Of a stretch of DNA of 64,000 bases, positions 13,110 to 24,284 are shown piece by piece. The position numbers and the translations under genes were made by a program. Each line of letters opens with the position of its first letter. The first letter of the stretch is position 1. This DNA comes from Heterobilharzia americana (taxonomy: Eukaryota; Platyhelminthes; Trematoda; Strigeidida; Schistosomatidae): contig OX104129.1 of NCBI GenBank assembly GCA_944470555.2, positions 48,021,998 to 48,085,997 on the forward strand, written 5' to 3'. The notes below the pieces were generated by a model. That model saw only the letters and a list, made by a program, of their open reading frames with translations. It ran no database searches and had not been told where the DNA came from.

Positions 13110-13310
13110 ATTTATTCAGGTTGGAACTCATCATGAACAGGTGTCAACTGGAGGAACACTAGAAACCTAGGAGCACTTAACAGCCGTTTCGTTCCAGTGT
13201 GGGACTCCTCAGCAGCGCGCGTCCACGATCTCGTCAGGGATCGAAGCCAGGACCTTCAGGTCCCATGGCCAGCTCATAACCATTGAGCCACTAGGTTGGA
13301 ATCCAGTGAT
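13110..13310 (-). repeat. family B tRNA-derived SINE with hammerhead (best copy)
   Basis: Minus-strand order: box A TGGCTCAATGG (about 13288), box B-like GGCTTCGATCCC (about 13240), then the hammerhead at 13222-13170. The core is CTGAGGA, helix II GTCCC/GGAAC around a five-base loop (one mismatch), GAAAC, a helix III of three pairs (ACG/TGT with one G-U) and a GTT cleavage triplet. Helix I is partly paired here. In the copy at 20.9 kb helix I is a perfect GCACTG/CAGTGC. The 3' part (TGTTCCTCCAGTTGA type) continues to about 13110. Confidence 0.7.
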
Positions 13311-13327
13311 TAATATTTCTTACTTCT

Positions 13328-13570
13328 GTCAGTTCACGATATAGCGCAACCTCCATCCAATGTCGTTGTTGTGTAACTGTCCTCATATTCGACTTGGTTG
13401 GTCCAACCGGTCGTGACTTCGGATATTACCTCTCGAAGCTTGTCACTAATGAGCACTAAATTAATTCAGTTTGGAGGATTATGGGGATTTATTGATGAAT
13501 ATTGATGAATACCGGACTTGATGTCATTAAATTCCTACAAACCTCTAAACCGAAAATCTTTTTTGTTTAG
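13328..13570. repeat. repeat unit flanking family B, shared with 20625-20770
   Basis: From CACGATATAGCGCAACC at 13337 to CAGTTTGGAGG at about 13468, the sequence lines up with 20626-20790 over about 140 bases with gaps. In both places it abuts a family B element. It is probably part of the same larger repeat. Confidence 0.5.
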
Positions 13571-13924
13571 GTTGGATCTGACTGATTTAGTTGACCTTAT
13601 TACTTTCAGCTGAGATAAAATGATGTGTACCTACATTAAGTGAAGTAGATGGTTCCTATGAAAACTGACCATGGTGCTACTGTCCACTTATCATGAGCAG
13701 TTTATTTAATGAAATTATTAATGTGTGGATCAACTTAAAATCATGTCTTTTGAACCAGCTGTATATTATGAATCATGGCATCAATCCTTCACACCTGAGT
13801 GGTGTACTACTGAGCTAAAAAAGTGAAATCAGCTTAAATTCAAAAGCTGATTCGTGATAAATTAAAGTACGAATCATCGGAATATCGAAACAGACCCCCA
13901 TCTCCATACGGGAAAATGACCAGG
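13571..13924. other. gene-free stretch
   Basis: Nothing recognised. Confidence 0.45.
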
Positions 13925-14135
13925 AGTTTTGAAATTGTCGTATACCCAAGTGTGGACTTTGGTGCGACTCGGTGGAATTCAGAAGGCACATTTCGTCCTT
14001 TTTAGGACTCATCAACTGAGTATGACTGTATCCCAGTAAGTAGTGGTGTTCCTTCTGACAAGCGACTCTAGAACATACTGCTCCAAATATCAGAGCGTTT
14101 TCCCTTGGGCCTATGTGTTTAACAGAAAGTGGTCA
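13925..14135 (-). repeat. Sm-alpha-type SINE with hammerhead
   Basis: The hammerhead lies at about 14030-13971 on the minus strand. It has TTGATGA (first core base changed from C), helix II GTCC/GGAC around TAAAAA, and GAAAT. The tRNA-like part lies at 14135-14050. It forms a head-to-head pair with the copy at 14205-14380. Confidence 0.65.
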
Positions 14136-14204
14136 TGTCAATTAAACATATTAATCAAAAAGAAATCTGAAACAATTATAAATATCAAATGATACCCAAT
14201 CAAC

Positions 14205-14380
14205 GAGAGTCAGCTCTGTTGCATCAATAACTGGGTGGATTACTCTCTGGCGCTTGAAGTGGTGGATGAAGGGTTCATACCTCAGTAATAACATCATCCC
14301 TCATTGTGTTGTAGGTATACAATAGAATGAAACGTGAGTTCTTTGCTCCACTGCTAGTCACCATAATACAAATAATATCC
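14205..14380 (+). repeat. Sm-alpha-type SINE, decayed copy
   Basis: The tRNA-like part (GGTGGATTACTCTCTGGCGC, about 14232-14251) is followed by GATGAAGGGTTCATACCTC. GAATGAAACGTGAGTTCTTT at about 14323-14342 is the 3' half of the hammerhead. The CTGATGA segment is lost. Confidence 0.5.
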
Positions 14381-15339
14381 AAATGAGACCTTATACAATG
14401 ACCAGGTATCCATTTTAGAAGCCAATATGTCAATAGAGACCGACCATATTGATTCAGCACAACAATTAACGAAAAATGACAAGCATCAGTAGATTATTGT
14501 GGATTTATTAATTATAATTACAGAATTTCTAAATCATTTTTGGCAAACTGTGATGAAATCTAACATCTATCCTGTCTTTTGAGGCAGCTGCAACTAGCTC
14601 ATATGATTATACTGGTTATAGCATTGTAACATATATACTGAAAGATGGAATGTGAATCAGTAACATATCCCCATACGGAAGATATAACTATTTCCTTTTC
14701 TGATCATTTTACGCTTTGTCGTGAAAACATTTGGTATGCCTTACCTATCACTCATTGCAAGCATTAATATTCTTCGTTACGCAACCTGTCTCGGATAAAG
14801 GAAACAAAATTTCATTAAAATCTGACGGTTAAAACATTTACACTTTTCTTTGCATCAGTTTCACCGTATTCAGTAGTTTTGGATGATGGTGAGAGTTGCC
14901 TATAAACAATCCTTTATCTCTTTTGAGATAAAATTACAATAGTAACATAAAAAATTATGAATTCTCTAGCAAATTTATCCTTCGCAGAGAAAAGATACTC
15001 ATTGAGTGAGCTAACCAAATTAACTCACCAAGTATGGGTAAAAATTCTACTGACGAGTGGAAAACACTACATTTTGATCAACTATTCCTCCAAGCCAACC
15101 TTAAAGTTTTTAACTAGTAAGTATGTGGAAGAAGTAGTCTGTACATTAATGGGCTATTCGGTGTTTCAAGTTCATACTTAATACACTCAATTTCATTAAA
15201 TAAACACCGGCTATTCTGGTCTATATCCTCAATAGTTCAGGTAGATTGTAAGAGTTTTTCAATAGTTCCCATCTTTTAGTGATATGCTAGTTTTGCTTTA
15301 GCCACAATTTCTCCCCTAATTCAGTTGAAATATCTGCAT
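14381..15339. other. gene-free stretch
   Basis: The 74-codon frame at 14957-15181 has no recognisable domain. Nothing else recognised. Confidence 0.45.
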
Positions 15340-16815
15340 TTTTTATTTATTATTACTCCCTTGGGTTCCTAGTGGAACATAGGGCTTCAGTAGCACGCCT
15401 CCAGTGACCCCTGTTCTCTGAGATCTTTTGAACCTGGTCCCACGACAGCCCACAACCTCTCATTTCCTCCTCGCACGACCTCCTCCATGTCACCCTCGGA
15501 CGTCCAACTCGTCGCTTCCCATGGGGATTCCACTCGAGTACCTGGCCTGACGCGTGATGTCCTCAGTCGGCCTTCTCAGTGCATGGCCAATCCATCTCCA
15601 CTTCTTCCTGCATATTTGTTGGGTGATAGGTTCTTGGTTGGTTCGTTCCCAGAGTTCCTTGTTGCTCATTCTCATTATTCTGGCCATCTGATCTTCAGTA
15701 ACGAGCCAGCGTAGACAGTTGTTGATGAATGTCTGATGTATATTGGAAATGCCTTTCGTGACGCGCCAAGTCTCTGAACTATACAGAAGCACTGACTTGA
15801 CGTTGGTATTGAAAATCCGTATCTTGTTCCACATGCTGAGTGCAGAAGATCTCCACACTGGTTTCAGGCTGATGAACGCATGTCTTGCTTTTCCGATTCT
15901 GACTTTGACGTCCTCGTCTGTCCCGCCTGTAGTTGAAACAGTGCTTCCTAGATAAGTGAAGGAGGTTACTTCCTTCAAGTTTCTCCCGTTGATGGTGACT
16001 GGAGTTTGTTGTTGTTGATGATGGTGGTGGTGCGGTATCTTCATCACTTCTGTCTTCTCTATATTCACCTGAAGTCCCGTCTTAGCTGCCTCTTCTATCA
16101 ACTTGTTAGTTTTTGCCTGCAGATCTTCAAGTTTATGTGACATTAGGCATAAGTCATCGGCGAAATCCAAGTCTTCTAGGTTCTTTTCCGCAGTCCAACC
16201 AGCGTATCCCCCTCTTCTCGCTGCCTACTGTTTGCTGCATGATCCAGTCCACCACAATCAGGAATATCATGGGGGATAGTAGGCAACCTTGTTTCACTCC
16301 TGTCTTCACTTCAAAAGCATCACTGAGCTTCCCCTTGTGAATTACTTGGCTGGCGTGTGGCATCTTCATATAGTTGTTGAATGAGGCGGATAAAGGTTTG
16401 CGGTACTCCGTAGTATTGAAGCAGTTTCCAAATTACTTCTCGGTCGACGCTGTCAAAGGCCTTCTCAAAGTCGATGAAGTTGAGGTAGAGAGCTGATTGC
16501 CATTCTACGCTCTGTTCTATGATGATACGAAGCGTTGCAATTTGGTCAGCACATGATTTGTACTTCCTGAAGCCAGCCTGCCTGTTCCGGTCGTAGTTTT
16601 GAATCCAGTGCATCTTTGAGCCTCTCCAGGATGATGCGGCTTAATATTTTACTTGGGGTGGACAGGAGAGTGATTCCGCGCCAGTTCTTGCAAGCACTGA
16701 GGTCTCCTTTCTTCGGCAGTTTGACAAGGTAACCCTTCTTCCAATCGTCAGGTACCTTCTCTTCCTTCCACATTTTAGTTCTGTTTTTTTTAAATTTCAT
16801 CATTCATAATATCTT
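15340..16815 (-). mobile_element. RTE-type retroelement, 5'-truncated RT to 3' end
   Basis: Minus-strand frames, in order: EKVPDDWKKGYLVKLPKKGD and NWRGITLLSTPSKILSRIIL (RT fingers, about 16770-16620), QAGFRKYKSCADQIATL, FIDFEKAFDSVDRE (catalytic Asp block, about 16475-16435), VKTGVKQGCLLSPMIF, and the catalytic FADD at 16164-16153. The C-terminal part follows (TYLGSTVSTTGGTDEDVKVRIG, then RWIGHALRRP). The tail near 15345 is AT/ATTA-rich. These are RTE-clade hallmarks. The upstream endonuclease is missing and frames shift near 16550, 16330 and 16160. A His/Gln run lies at about 16045-16010. Confidence 0.85.
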
Positions 16816-17624
16816 TAATGAATTCTTAAGACACTCTCTGATCTAAAACCTTTTCTTCATTAACCCAGAAACTACCGTATGCAGTTTGACCTGACTGAAA
16901 AAAGTACTAGTCGTTTACATATTTTTTTACTTAAAAAAGAACCGTACACAGATTCTTTTACTTGTTATACCGTTCATTTACTCAAGACACTCACACTGAA
17001 GCCCTACGAAAGTGAATTCGAACTCTGAAGTCCAATACCAATATTTCAGTGAAAGATGAATTAACCTGTACCTTAATATAGGAGCAAAACTTGAACACTG
17101 TGGTAGAGTACAATTCATATTAAATTATTTATTTGATTGATATAGCACATATTGATACTGTAGTATTTACTGGATGATGTTTTGAACAGAATTTATTGGA
17201 CATAAGCACATCAAAGTAATCATACAACTTTCGAAATTCACTTCTATAGACTTTGAAAGCGAAGTTTAAAAGTTGTGCGGCTGCATGACTTTGATTATGA
17301 GCAGTAAATTATGCTTAAAATGTCTTCTAGTAAATAATGTAATATCACCATATGTTATACCATAAAGGCAATATAAACTGGAACCTTCATCTTATTTATA
17401 GGCTGTGTTGGAAAATATTAGTTACTTAAAAATTATAAGGAGTGACACTAGTGGTACCACATGAACTACATTCTCCTACCCTAGTTAAGTACGAAAATGG
17501 TTATCGATACATAAGGTTTCAGACTACTTCATGAAATTATCTTCTGTAGTTTTTATATCATAGCTTGTAAGTTTCCGTCGTTATAACACAGAAACTGTGC
17601 TACACCCGTCGCACAAGGAGTGGC
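16816..17624. other. gene-free AT-rich stretch
   Basis: Nothing recognised. Confidence 0.45.
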
Positions 17625-17800
17625 TACCGTGACTCAGTGACTTATTGGATTACCCTCTGGCTCTTGGGGCAGGTTGTCTCGGATTCAAGTTTTAATAGGA
17701 TGCAGCCACATGCAGCTGATGAATCCCAAGTAAGATGAAACGTGCGTACTGGATTACTATCTGCTCTGTTTGTGGACAACCCCTAAAGCTTTTAATCATT
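17625..17800 (+). repeat. Sm-alpha-type SINE with intact hammerhead core
   Basis: tRNA-like start (GTGACTCAGTGACTTATTGG at about 17628) with box B-like GGATTCAAGTT. The hammerhead at 17703-17755 has CTGATGA, a short ATC/GAT helix II, GAAAC, helix III and a GTA cleavage triplet. Both catalytic segments are intact. Helix I is weak (CAG/CTG). Confidence 0.7.
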
Positions 17801-19469
17801 TGAGTAGTATATAGGTCATATATGAAGAATGTTAACGGTAAGTGAGTTCAGTGGTTCGTCACGTATTCAGTTGTTTCAGCAGACAAAGTAATATACTTGA
17901 GACAGAACTTTCTCTGTGTTAGAATCGACAGTATCTTCCCCCAAAAAGAAATAATTAAAACTACAGTTCATCAAATTTAAAAACATTTCACGAAAGACTA
18001 CACTACGTTACAGAATTTAATTACCCATCAACAGATTACCCCAAACATAAAAACAGCTTGAAAAGTTTTTCAGTCGTGATCTGGTTATTCAACAGTATAA
18101 ATAATAATAATAGAAAATCATCACTTAACTACCAGATGTAGAATGAGAGAAAACTGAGTGGTTTAATGACTCAACGCAACAGTAGATAGAATCTGTCTAA
18201 TGGTTATGGTCACGTCTAGAACTTGAACAGATGTTTTATAACTGATTTATAGTTTAGTTTTCGCAGAATAATTCGTCATATGTGAAACCCTATCCAATTC
18301 TCTTTTTTCATGTTTTCTACTTCCCTCCAACTAAGTATCGAGTGCTGTCTGATTTTGACTACAATTTTAGTATCCCAGAGATTTTGAAATTCTGTCTAAT
18401 CACCGTTATATATATTCCTGTTCTGTCAAATAGTAAAGAAATAATTCAGTTTTAAAACGACAAATTCTTAGTATGTCATCCACAGGAATGAGATAGTCGG
18501 CTTCAGTGAATGCTGAAAAATTTCTAGAATGACTTCAGTAAATTTGTGTTCAATTACAGAGCAGGTTCATTTCTGAAACTGAACTCGAACTAATCATATC
18601 CTTAGAACCACTAGCTTCAAAAATAGTTAGTTGTAAAAAGTGATTCACTTCGAAATATACTAATGAATACCATGCTTCGATAAGCATCATGCACACTTAT
18701 TCTTTAACTTTTATTGACGGCTGAAGATGACCTAATCGCATGCCTAGACGCACGTATCTGTCTCAAACATTTCAACCGTTTTAACTGCCTGAATATGATC
18801 TACAGACATAGAAAAATAGTCAGGTTTTCATAAACATTCCTAGTAAGTGAAATATTTTCCAGTTATCTTGAAAAAAACTTTGCGTGACTGAACTCCTCTG
18901 AGTTTCATTGAAAGCTGATTAAATAGAATTCAAGGCAGAATTACATCAACAATTTGGATTCTTTCAAATTAAGAATTCGCAAAATAAGTGAATTGTCAGC
19001 TATCAGATTTCTGCTTATTTATTTTACCTTGAGAAACCCAAGTTAATACTCAACTGAGCACTTTTAAACTCAGGTGAATAGAAAGATATACTGAGGTCTT
19101 TTATTTTCATCACTCGTTTTTTGAGCATCACTAGCTTACGTTTACAGCTATCTTCAAAATAAAAAACCGAGTACTTTTGCCGTCAAATTTTTATAAGTTG
19201 TGATACTTTTCTGACTTGATAACCTGGTTCCTGACTAATTCTGTTTCACTGACACTTCTATATTACATTAGCTCCTATAAACTGATTATATTAGTTGAAC
19301 GGCTTCAACATTGAGCTTATTGGTAATAATACAACTAACAGTATGCATTATCAGCCATTTCAGTGAAGCAAATCGAAGATGCGATGTATCTAATATGTTT
19401 AAATAATATTTATTCCACCATTAACCGTATACTTTAGTCATATTTTACTAATTATTACAATTTACTTGG
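17801..19469. other. gene-free AT-rich stretch
   Basis: No open frame of note and no recognised element. Confidence 0.5.
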
Positions 19470-19650
19470 TAGTAGTCAGGAGTGGAATTCAGGACTCGCG
19501 TTTCGTCCCATTTGAGACTCGTCACCTGGACTTACCAGTCCTTCAGTGAGTGGTGTTGTTTCCAGTGAGACATATATATATCCAGCACATATCGCTTCAA
19601 ACAACAGAGCGTTATTCACATGAGCCACCTCTTCGGCAACAATTGTTGGT
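19470..19650 (-). repeat. Sm-alpha-type SINE with hammerhead
   Basis: The hammerhead is at 19535-19480. It has CCAGG before TGACGA (first core base changed), helix II GTCTC/GGGAC, GAAACGCGAGTC, and CCTGAATTCCAC pairing back as helix I. The tRNA-like part lies at about 19650-19550. Confidence 0.7.
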
Positions 19651-20082
19651 TATTATTATTTTACTGATATTTGTAATCCTCCCCTGTTATACTGAGTTGG
19701 ACTGATTGACCTCTGTTAGACACCACTAAGGCCATAATGAATATCCAGACAATGTCGAGGCATTACCAAGGAAACCCATATTGCCGACAGAATGACAATC
19801 AGAATTAACAAGTATCAAGAAATAATAATGATAGACTTTCATTCCACCTTCAATCATCATCCAGTGTGAATACTAGTCTACCAAACCACGGCAATCCCAG
19901 ATAGCCAGAATGATAATCAAGACTATGCTCCCCTTTTCTATATCAGTTACATTAGAGAAGTTCTGACTAGGCAGCCAATGTGAGTACGATCAAGCAAAAG
20001 TAACCCACCGCGAATTCATATAGTAGTCGGGCAAAACTCTTGGTGATTGAGGTGAAATAAAAAGATCTAGTCAGTAGTTAGA
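19651..20082. repeat. Sm-alpha-associated repeat sequence
   Basis: The segment CAGACAATGTCGAGGCATTACCAAGG at 19749-19774, in several short blocks, recurs in altered form near 24250 and 23940. Both sites neighbour Sm-alpha copies. No gene. Confidence 0.35.
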
Positions 20083-20190
20083 CCTCATAGCTCAGTTGGC
20101 AGAGCATCGGGTCAGAAACCCAGTGGTCGCTGGTTTGAATCTAGCTGTAGTCTTAATTTTCATTTCGCCTTCAATCATCACCCAGTATCA
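20083..20190 (+). repeat. tRNA-derived SINE (family with CATCACCCAGTA tail)
   Basis: A nearly complete tRNA-like fold: D arm TAGCTCAGTTGGCAGAGCA (box A), and T arm GCTGG-TTTGAAT-CTAGC (box B). The anticodon arm and acceptor stem are mismatched, so it is not a working tRNA. A conserved non-tRNA tail follows (CCTTCAATCATCACCCAGTA). Related copies: 38500, 42490 and 46830. Confidence 0.6.
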
Positions 20191-20474
20191 TCAATAATTC
20201 AATAAGGCTAAAATGCGATAGATTAACGATATAATAATGAAGATATGAGACTAAAACTGAGAACTGCTACTTGTTCAAAGTGTCAGTCAAAATTTCAAAA
20301 TAAACAAACATAATGAACATATGATTCTCGGGAAAAAAAGCTTTCTGAAATACGAACACGTTCACACCGATAATTGACAATGGAGCTATAAGTTACTTTT
20401 TAAGTGTACCCATTTATAAGAAACAGTCATAAGGTAAAATGGATCTGTAATATTGGCCAGATTAGCGTAGTAAA

Positions 20475-20545
20475 CAACTGGACAGTTTGTAAGTTGTTTC
20501 GTTCTTTTAGGGATTCATCACCAGAGATACTTACTTCTGTGTGGC
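20475..20545 (-). repeat. hammerhead-like fragment
   Basis: The minus strand has GGTGATGAATCCC, AAAAGAACGAAACAACTTAC. TGATGA and GAAAC have hammerhead spacing, but the helices are not like Sm-alpha. Affinity uncertain. Confidence 0.35.
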
Positions 20546-20624
20546 TGATTTGCTTAGGCTTAACTTCTTAGATCTATATAATTATAATAAACAACTTTTA
20601 TAACAAATAACGGTGTGAAACTAC

Positions 20625-21090
20625 CAGTTCACGACATACTGCAGTCTTCATTCAGTGTCGCCATTGAGTATCGTCCCTCAAGTACGAGTTGGTTTGCCTC
20701 ACTTGTCATTAGTTCTCACTAGAACTTCAGGTAGACACATCTCAGAGCAAATCACCAATGAGCACTAGAGAGCAATTCAGTTTGGATGTTTGTTGGTATA
20801 TACTTACTGATTTCAAGTTGGTATTCCTTATGAACTGATATCAGTTGAAGAATCATTGGAAACCTGGATCCTAAACGAGTGGCCTGCTGGCAAAGTATTG
20901 GCCGCGTAACATGATGCTGCTGGTTTTGATCCCTGTCAGATTCATGGGTGCGCACTGATGAGGAGTTCCATACAGCTGTCCAGTGCCCCCAGGTCTCCAC
21001 CAGCTCTTCAGCTAATGTTAGTGCGTGATGAATGCCAAATTAAAATTAATGAATTCCCTACATACCTCCAAACTAATATCTTCTGTCAGT
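20625..21090. repeat. family B inverted pair with flanking unit
   Basis: 20625-20735 is the flanking unit also seen at 13328. 20735-20880 is a minus-oriented family B 3' part (CAGTTTGGATG, then GGTATTCC and GGAAACCTGG). 20880-21090 is a plus-oriented copy with a tRNA-like part (box B GGTTTTGATCC) and the hammerhead region at 20948-20988. In that copy helix I is perfect (GCACTG/CAGTGC) but helix II and GAAAC are deleted. The 3' part ends near ACATACCTCCAAACT. Confidence 0.6.
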
Positions 21091-21339
21091 AAAATCCGAC
21101 CTAATCCTTTTTGTTTCGATGTATGGTGACTATCTAAAATGGTTATACATTCGGCGTATTAATAACCTGTTTAGAAGAAACAACCGCAAAGCTGATCTTA
21201 GGACGTCGTAGCTGAGTTGTAATATGCTCATCGTCAGATAGGAAATCTTTGATGGCAAGGTGGAAGGTCAAATCGGATAGAAATGCAGTCGGCAACGTTT
21301 TGCACATTCGTATAGTAATCAGAGGACCACATCTATTAG
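21091..21339. other. no feature seen
   Basis: Nothing recognised apart from a loose box A-like GTAGCTGAGTTG near 21209. Confidence 0.4.
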
Positions 21340-21430
21340 ATAAGGGTTTTGTGATAATACCTGGTTGCCGGCACCTCTGTCAGTGGAGGCGGGTTCGAAC
21401 CAACGAACCATTGGCTGAAAGTCATCCACC
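21340..21430 (+). repeat. tRNA-like box B remnant
   Basis: GGCGGGTTCGAACCAACG near 21388 is a good box B/T-arm match, but no convincing complete tRNA cloverleaf surrounds it. Probably a SINE remnant. Confidence 0.3.
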
Positions 21431-21889
21431 ATAGCTAGAATGTCACAATTAATCACAATCCCACTAAAGACATAAATAACGAGTCGGTCTTAAATAACTA
21501 TCTTGGAAGAAACAGTACGCAAGGATTTCTGAGGTTCCTGCACGTCTTTATATTATGGATAAATTTATTTGCAAGCAGCTAGTAAATCACTTGGCAGAAA
21601 TCGAAATTTTCTTACGATAGAACTATTACACTTTTATTCGCAAGTTCCCATTGACTAAAACTAGTGTACGGAAGATAAATAAATTTTGTAAACGAAATAC
21701 TAAAATATCCAGCTGCCAATCTAACAGCAGTGATAATTGTGAAGTAAACTAAGGAAGATTAAGAATTTTCGATGTTCACTTAAAAGCCAAGACTGTTTCA
21801 GTTTCTATAAGCTAGTGAAACTTTTGGAAAAGATCTCTCTGGCAAGGTGGAAACGTTGAGAAATAATGAAAGATACTTATACGGATCTT
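21431..21889. other. gene-free stretch
   Basis: Nothing recognised. Confidence 0.45.
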
Positions 21890-22045
21890 GGTGACTAGTA
21901 GAAGAATCCAGAACTCACGTTTCCTCCTATTTGGGACTTGTCAGCTGGACGTACCTGCACTCTAGTGAGTGATGCTCTTCCTACTGAGGTTCAAACGCAG
22001 TACCCTTTGCTTCAAACACCAGAGCATTATCAACTAAGCCACTGT
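21890..22045 (-). repeat. Sm-alpha-type SINE with hammerhead
   Basis: The hammerhead is at 21955-21903. Helix I is GTCCAG/CTGGAT (six pairs including one G-U), helix II GTCC/GGAG, then GAAAC, helix III ACGTGAGTT. The core reads CTGACAA instead of CTGANGA, a change expected to abolish cleavage. The tRNA-like part runs 22045-21965 (box A-like GTGGCTTAGTTG). Confidence 0.72.
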
Positions 22046-22269
22046 TATTTGTTCTAATGTACTACGCCGGGACAGCACAAATAAAATACACCTTAAATGA
22101 TAATTAGGTGAATGTTCTTGAAAGTGAAAACCAAAGTCGGAACCACTTGGGAGACGAATTATTTTCATGTAAACTGCTCAGTCATATGATAAGTACTCAG
22201 AGTGAACCTGATTATCTAGATTTCTTTAGTCTGTTTATTTACTGGAAAACATTTCGGACATAATTTATT

Positions 22270-22780
22270 GTCCATACTCATATCAGGTAACTCCACAACT
22301 TTGAAATACGGTTTATTCAGTTATAATAAGCTCTCCTTCTTTGTGATAGAAGTAGTAGCATTTTCCATAGCTAAATCAAGATTAATAAACCCTAATAAAA
22401 TCAGAAATCTAGAGAAGAGCTGGGACGTAGTTATACACTCAGTCGCACACAATCAAGCAATAAGGTAGGACAGAGCGACTGTATTAAAAAAATAACAGGT
22501 CGGTGGTGGGTGAGATTGATAACTTCGAGTCATTGTTTATCGAACCTGCGCTAAATACATGGAACAGAAATGGTTCTGCACCTGTCCTGCATATATGGAG
22601 AATACCACTACCGATATCACAAAGACGGTGGGAGGATTAGAACTGTATAAACCATGTCTCAAAGTTGTGGAGTTACTTGATATAAATATAGACAATAAAT
22701 TATGGCCGAAACATTATTCAGTAAGTAATACTCTTTTACTGTGTAGCAATTCTGGTGAACAGACTAAAATAGAATTACAG
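22270..22780 (+). mobile_element. Penelope-like GIY-YIG C-terminal fragment
   Basis: Plus-strand frames contain AKSRLINPNKIRNLEK and HSVAHNQAI (about 22370-22460), then MENTTT and KPCLKVVELLDINIDNK (about 22590-22690). The same blocks occur in the same order at 45938-46260, after a recognisable GIY-YIG domain, so this is the 3' coding end and 3' UTR of the same Penelope-like family. Confidence 0.6.
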
Positions 22781-23800
22781 TGTACCACAGGGCCAAAGTT
22801 TTGCTCCATATTATTTTGTTTGATTATAACTACTACTACTTATAGTAGTGGTATAGTAATGAAGGAAAAAAAGGAAAATTTATGAGTTGAAGTGCATTAA
22901 GCGTACTGATGAGAAAAACTCCTGTATATTGTCACCTGAATGTTGATAAAGTTTTCGTTTCGAAAACGAATCCACTGAAATGACCGTTTACAAATATTCC
23001 AACATCTTCAATAGTCATTGAGAATATCGGTTCATGGGTAAGTGGGAAAATCAGAAGTGTCATGACCTTCTCAATTCATGCGTAACGCCCGAAGAAAGTT
23101 AAGTAGTGGTCATTTTGTAAACTGTCTAACACTCTATCTTCAACAACTCTGACTTAGTCAGCAGTCAGAAATTTGCGGTTAGAATACTGTAGGTGTGTTT
23201 GTGAAGAATCGGTGCTTCAAGTTTATTTATAACTTGAGTCAACAGAATAATGTCTACATAACGAAGAATATCCATTTGCTTCCTTTCAGAAACAACGAAC
23301 AGACAAATTAGGAAATATCATTGCAGTCATTTGTTTTTTGTCCAAAAAATTAACCTTTAAAGAAGAGATTGATGATACGATTTACGGAAATACGAGGACT
23401 GCAACTTACCTGACGGTTATCTCCACTGTGCTATGTTCGTTGCGCTCTCACAAAATCCAAGTTATTAGTTCCTCTAAATCACTTTAATTCATGCCATGTT
23501 ACTCCTTCAGATATAAATGAGGGAATAGATAGTTTGATACAAGAGAGCATCTGATTCCTAAAAAATGCCAAGGTATCATTTATTTGAGATGACTCTACGT
23601 TTACACTTTTGCTTTGCATCTTTTAAGCTTTCCGATCCTATAAACATCGATATACCGCATTTCCTAATGCGTATTTGTTTAGTGCTCCTATTGTTGTTAT
23701 TATTTGTTCAAACTAAGAACCATTTTGATCTCAGTAACTTACCATATGATTTCGAGATGACAGAATATTTCTAGCTAGGGCAGATGATTTTGATAGCGTT
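22781..23800. other. gene-free stretch
   Basis: Nothing recognised. The 69-codon frame at 23565-23774 is unremarkable. Confidence 0.45.
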
Positions 23801-23862
23801 CTGTCTCTGAGCTGGATGATTTAGTCGTGAAGTATCCATTATCATTCTGGACATCAGTACAA

Positions 23863-23865
<3 letters not shown>
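23801..23865 (-). repeat. Penelope 3'-end (hammerhead D) fragment
   Basis: This matches 57208-57272 and 38425-38492 in reduced form (CTGAGCTGGATGATTTAGTCG, then GTGAAG). On the minus strand CTGATGT remains, but the rest of the core has decayed. It abuts a TA repeat. Confidence 0.5.

Positions 23866-23901
<36 letters not shown>
23866..23901. repeat. (TA)n microsatellite
   Basis: About 18 TA units directly after a Penelope end fragment. Confidence 0.9.
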
Positions 23902-23904
<3 letters not shown>

Positions 23905-23929
23905 ATTGCTCGACCTTTTTTGCCAGATA

Positions 23930-24145
23930 GATTCCTATGCGGATGCCTTGATACTGCCGGATACACATGATGTTGTGTCCATCTTGGTAACTCGCAGCGG
24001 AATCCAGACCGGCGTTTCGTCCTGTTTTGGAATCGTCGGCTGTATTTGCACGCCTCCCAGTGAGTGTTGTTTGCGCTAAGAATCGCATCTTTAACCAATC
24101 GCTCCAAACGCCAGATAGCGGTTCTTTAGGCCGCTAAAGCATGAT
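23930..24145 (-). repeat. Sm-alpha-type SINE with hammerhead
   Basis: The hammerhead is at 24046-24000: CCGACGA (one core change), helix II TTCC/GGAC, GAAACGCCGGTC and CTGGATTCC. The tRNA-like part is at 24145-24060 (box A-like TTTAGCGGCC). It is the left arm of a head-to-head pair. Confidence 0.68.
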
Positions 24146-24284
24146 AGCCAGTCCTTGTACGACGGTTACAGTTTTACGTTACTGATTGTAATTTCACGTC
24201 GATCCAATCGAACTGATTGGTTTTTATCGGCATATGGGCTTCTTCGCGAATGCCTCGGTACTGCTTGTAATTTCAGTTTAATAG

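Noticed and set aside
20083..20155. Functional tRNA gene
   Set aside because: D and T arms are good, but the anticodon stem and acceptor stem do not pair and the loop lacks U33. The non-tRNA tail is shared with other SINE copies.
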